In this document: positions 61,310-64,000 of the stretch, one piece after another
Numbering within the stretch: the stretch's first letter is position 1
Layout of the letters: the number at the start of each line of letters is the position of its first letter
DNA from: Polytrichum commune
Taxonomy: Eukaryota; Streptophyta; Polytrichopsida; Polytrichales; Polytrichaceae
Direction: 5' to 3'
DNA length: 64,000 nt
Assembly (NCBI GenBank): GCA_950295325.1
Contig: OX485803.1
Span: 54,759,554 to 54,823,553 of the forward strand
Notes under the pieces: generated by a model
Databases searched by the model: none
The model's input: the letters and a program-made list of their open reading frames with translations, nothing else
What the model was told of the DNA's origin: nothing
Translations under genes and position numbers: made by a program

Positions 61310-62930
61310 AGATTACCTGCAAAGTTGGTGGTGGTGGTGGTGGAAGATTTAGGGTTTAGGGTGTTATTGGATCGTTTACGAAGTTCACAATTGTTTAGTT
61401 TGACAATGACATAGATATTCATGTGAGCTCCAAACATTACAAGGAAAATGACTATGGGCTTGACTGGATTACGAAATCATCTACTGCTGATCCCGTGTTT
61501 CATAGCTCAAGCGAAGTAGGTTCAAAGCAACTATTTGAGGCCCACTTATCTTAAGGGAGACCAAGTTCATACCCACATGCTACAATCTTGCACTATCAAG
61601 CAAGTTTCTATATTAGTTCTAAATCATCTCCCGATAAATATTTGAATCCTTATAGTTTTTGCATTTATATTATAAGAACGCATACTTAAGTAAGTTGGAA
61701 TCCCCTTTCAAATGCAAACGATAAACATTGAAAAAATCTATTAATATAGTTGTAATAGAGAGAGAAGAGAGAAGAAACGTTGGTCCTTATGGGATCAGCG
61801 TGATTGAAATGCCCGTTCGACCCACCCTTGGTATTATGCCCACTGGGAATAATAACAGTGGTGCAGGACTACTAACCCCTCTCGGGGTGGGCACTATAAT
61901 AACCAGGGTAACCAAGGTGACCATGGAAACTTAGTGATTGGATGATTTTTGTATTGGTGATGTTAATGTGGTTGTGACGTTTATAAGGGTGTGTGTTTTG
62001 TGTTTCTTCGTGTGGTGGTCTGCGAGTGGGCTACTTATTGGTTCTTTAAATTTGGGGGTTATTAGCACCAGTTTAGTGGTTCGGGTTCAATTCTTGATGG
62101 CCTCTTACGAGCATTGTATTGTGATGTAAGTAACTTGGCGTATGCTATGTGAGTTTACTTGGTGGAGCATATGGCCATCAGCCCTTGCCGTGGGTTGTAA
62201 CAATTCTTTGGCTCTTTTTGGCATTTTATTATTCTCTTTTAATCTTGATTATTTATTTTTTGGTGGGTATTTGGGGTTGTTATGTAGTTTGTGTCTTTGT
62301 GTCTTTGTTGGTAGTGGTTCGTTATTTTCTATTCTCCTTTTGTGTAGGATTATGGACATAGTTGTAGTACATATGGTAAGTGCTTAAAATGAGAGTTTTA
62401 GGATCATCTACATTTGAACTAGGTTCACAAGTCCAGAATTCAGAGTACCTTGGATAAATGTCAAATCACATCGTTGGAAGCATGGGGAACGTGTGAGTCC
62501 CGAACAAGTTTCTAAAGCTTTGATGAGCCTTGCAATGGTACTCATGAAGGATTTTGAAGTTCATGAGCATACTAACAAAAGCCTAACTTGTAAAGAGTGG
62601 CATTTCATTAATTGAATGTCAATGTTCTAAATTATTATACATAAAACTATATTATTATAAATTTATTGCAATTGAATGTAGGTTGATACTTGTAGTCCCA
62701 GAGGGTGGACTCTTCATACCATGTATGAAGTAACATGAGTGTAGAAAAGGGTTTAATTTGAGGCATTACCATACATAATATACATAAGGGAGAGATATTG
62801 TTTTTCATCAACGTGTACATTTAAAATGGCTATTGAGAGTTTTGTTGTAAAGGTAGACATACAAAAGGGGGCCATAAGGTTTAGGAAAGAAATGGCAATA
62901 TAGTCCCCAATGACTATATGCAGACCTCTA
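61310..62930. other. Spacer of unit 4 with extra inserted sequence, no gene recognised
   Basis: Longer than the other spacers. 61730-62365 has no counterpart in units 1-3. It starts with a GAGAGAGAAGAGAGAAGAAACG stretch, has several short open frames (for example 62142-62387, hydrophobic) and ends where the common GTAAGTGCTTAAAATGAGAG block resumes (62376). It may be an inserted element or a captured fragment. Confidence 0.5.
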
Positions 62931-62939
62931 ATTTACTAA

Positions 62940-63745
62940 TTCAGTTGTTCATGTGGTAGTGGGGCACCCAATCAACCATTTAAGTTTGTGAAGTTAGGTG
63001 CACGTTGAATGGCCGAGAGGTAGTTGTTGTGCATGTGAGTGTATTTCTCATCCATCCATCATATATTGAGTTTCAATCCTCAAAGGTTGTTTTTCTCCAA
63101 AGAACCTTTATATAGATAGATAGATAGATAGATAGATTGATTGATGCTTGGATTTATCTAGCTTTGTTCTCAATTTAATTTTCTTATACAAATTTAAACA
63201 TGTCGTTTTTTTTTCGATGTTGGTATATCTAACATTGACATGATTGCCTATGCAATCAAAAGAATTAACTATATAACGCCCATTTACTGATGAAGTACAA
63301 AGGCAAATTGTTAATGTCATCAATAGTTGTTGGTTGCAATCTATACTTATATTCCAAAAAAACAATCTAGAACTTTAATTTGTCTTCTATCTACATATAG
63401 TGAACATGCAAGAAAAACATCCAAGAAAGTTGATGTCATCTCCACTTTTTTTTAATTTATTATTTATATGTATGTATATATGTGTGTGTGTGTGTGGGCG
63501 CGTGCATGTATGTATATGTATGTATTTCTAATTTCAATTTCAATTGTTGTCAAATATTATTATGCACAAAACTAGCTTATTGTACTTTAATGTAGGTTGA
63601 TTCTTGTTGTAATGTTGTAGTCAAACATTTGTTCAAACGTGTTTTAAATACCTTTTTGAATTAGGGTTTCATTGGCATTATACTTACTTGTTGGAAGCTT
63701 CTGTATGGTTCCAAAAAGTAAAAGTAGAAGTTTCCAAATGGTTGC
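62940..63745. repeat. Left flank of array unit 5, copy of 47330-48205
   Basis: Joins the common spacer near 62930 to the same left flank that precedes unit 1. It includes a (TAGA)n tract (63115-63136) and a (TG)n tract (63482-63497) that differ from the unit 1 copy. Confidence 0.75.
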
Positions 63746-63746
63746 A

Positions 63747-63843
63747 CGGCTTGGGCAGACCAACCCGTACATTGGTTCCTTGGAGGCAAGGGTTTAGGCA
63801 TCCAACAAGGAACGAGTGTATGGGTTGGTTCGCCCAAATCGAG
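63747..63843. mobile_element. Small MITE (about 97 bp), copy 2, in the promoter of unit 5
   Basis: Copy of the element at 47128-47226 with CCAACCCGTACATTGG and GAGTGTATGGGTTGG ends. It sits immediately upstream of the TATA box of unit 5, where units 1-4 have only ATTAC(A/G)C. Confidence 0.75.
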
Positions 63844-63938
63844 GTACACCATATAAATAAGGCAAATGGCAAGCAGTATTCACCATTTCCATTCCTCCTC
63901 TTGCAAGCTCCATCGTCCTCTTGTTGGCAACCATCACC

Positions 63939-64000
63939 ATGGCTTCCGATCCCATGGACAGACTCCATTGGTGGCATGCCCATCAAAGAATGTCACATGC
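63939..64000 (+). pseudogene. CCCH zinc-finger ORF, array unit 5 (frameshifted, cut by window end)
   Basis: The ATG and first codons match the other units (TATA box at 63852, 87 bases upstream). Two bases (GT) are missing in GGACAGACTCC compared with GGACGTAGACTCC, which shifts the frame at codon 8. The rest lies outside the window. Confidence 0.75.

Larger units (their letters stand above)
48062..63999. repeat. Segmental tandem array, four complete units and a fifth partial
   Basis: Equivalent ATG positions of the zinc-finger ORF lie at 48365, 51904, 55612, 59138 and 63939, so units measure 3539, 3708, 3526 and 4801 bases. Unit order: TATA box, zinc-finger ORF, 77-bp repeats, decayed minus-strand gene, PurE fragment, AIR-carboxylase 3' flank sequence, AT-rich spacer. 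Units 1 and 3 share one version of the PurE fragment and spacer, and units 2 and 4 another, so an A-B pair of about 7.24 kb seems to have been doubled. Confidence 0.88.

Overview
The window looks like nuclear DNA of a land plant. It is AT-rich and gene-poor, its genes are split by GT-AG introns, telo-box motifs (AAACCCTAA type) lie upstream of two genes, and one gene is a plastid-type PurK-PurE fusion with a transit-peptide-like N-terminus. The abundance of transposon remnants and the type of reverse transcriptase would fit a seedless plant (lycophyte, fern or bryophyte), but the sequence alone does not settle the species.

Layout. (1) 0.6-6.9 kb: a very young retroelement read on the minus strand. 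It has an intact 734-codon reverse transcriptase of Penelope-like type, an ORF1 broken by two in-frame stops, and two 958-bp direct terminal repeats that differ at one position; (GA)n tracts lie at both outer ends. (2) 6.9-15.3 kb: gene-poor DNA with short tandem duplications and one unrecognised ORF cluster. (3) 15.3-20.9 kb: an eight-exon gene for a 7SK/U6-type RNA methylphosphate capping methyltransferase (MEPCE/Bin3 family). (4) 21.6-24.1 kb, minus strand: a two-exon class I SAM methyltransferase, with decayed copies of its own 3' end downstream. (5) 24.2-29.0 kb: foldback sequences and nonautonomous DNA transposons (Harbinger-like, hAT-like). (6) 29.4-31.4 kb: a four-exon 40S ribosomal protein S23 gene. 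(7) 31.8-39.3 kb: more nonautonomous elements, including a 1.1-kb foldback with a perfect 9-bp target duplication, and a dispersed repeat family. (8) 39.9-45.5 kb: the purine-synthesis gene for AIR carboxylase (PurK-PurE), unusual in carrying a second in-frame PurE domain, a 2.9-kb intron made of repeats, and inverted repeats on both sides. (9) 47.3-64.0 kb: a segmental array of about 3.5-3.7 kb units. Each unit carries a 100-codon single CCCH zinc-finger ORF, a decayed minus-strand gene fragment and a PurE fragment; four units are complete and a fifth is cut by the window end.

The four spliced housekeeping genes (RNA capping, methyltransfer, translation, purine synthesis) share no evident pathway. 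The links in the window are structural: pieces of the AIR carboxylase gene and of the RPS23 3' flank recur inside the zinc-finger array, so the array appears to have been assembled from neighbouring sequence and then amplified, partly as a two-unit (A-B) block. Exon boundaries were derived by hand from splice consensus and reading phase; all family assignments are by recognition of motifs, without database searches.
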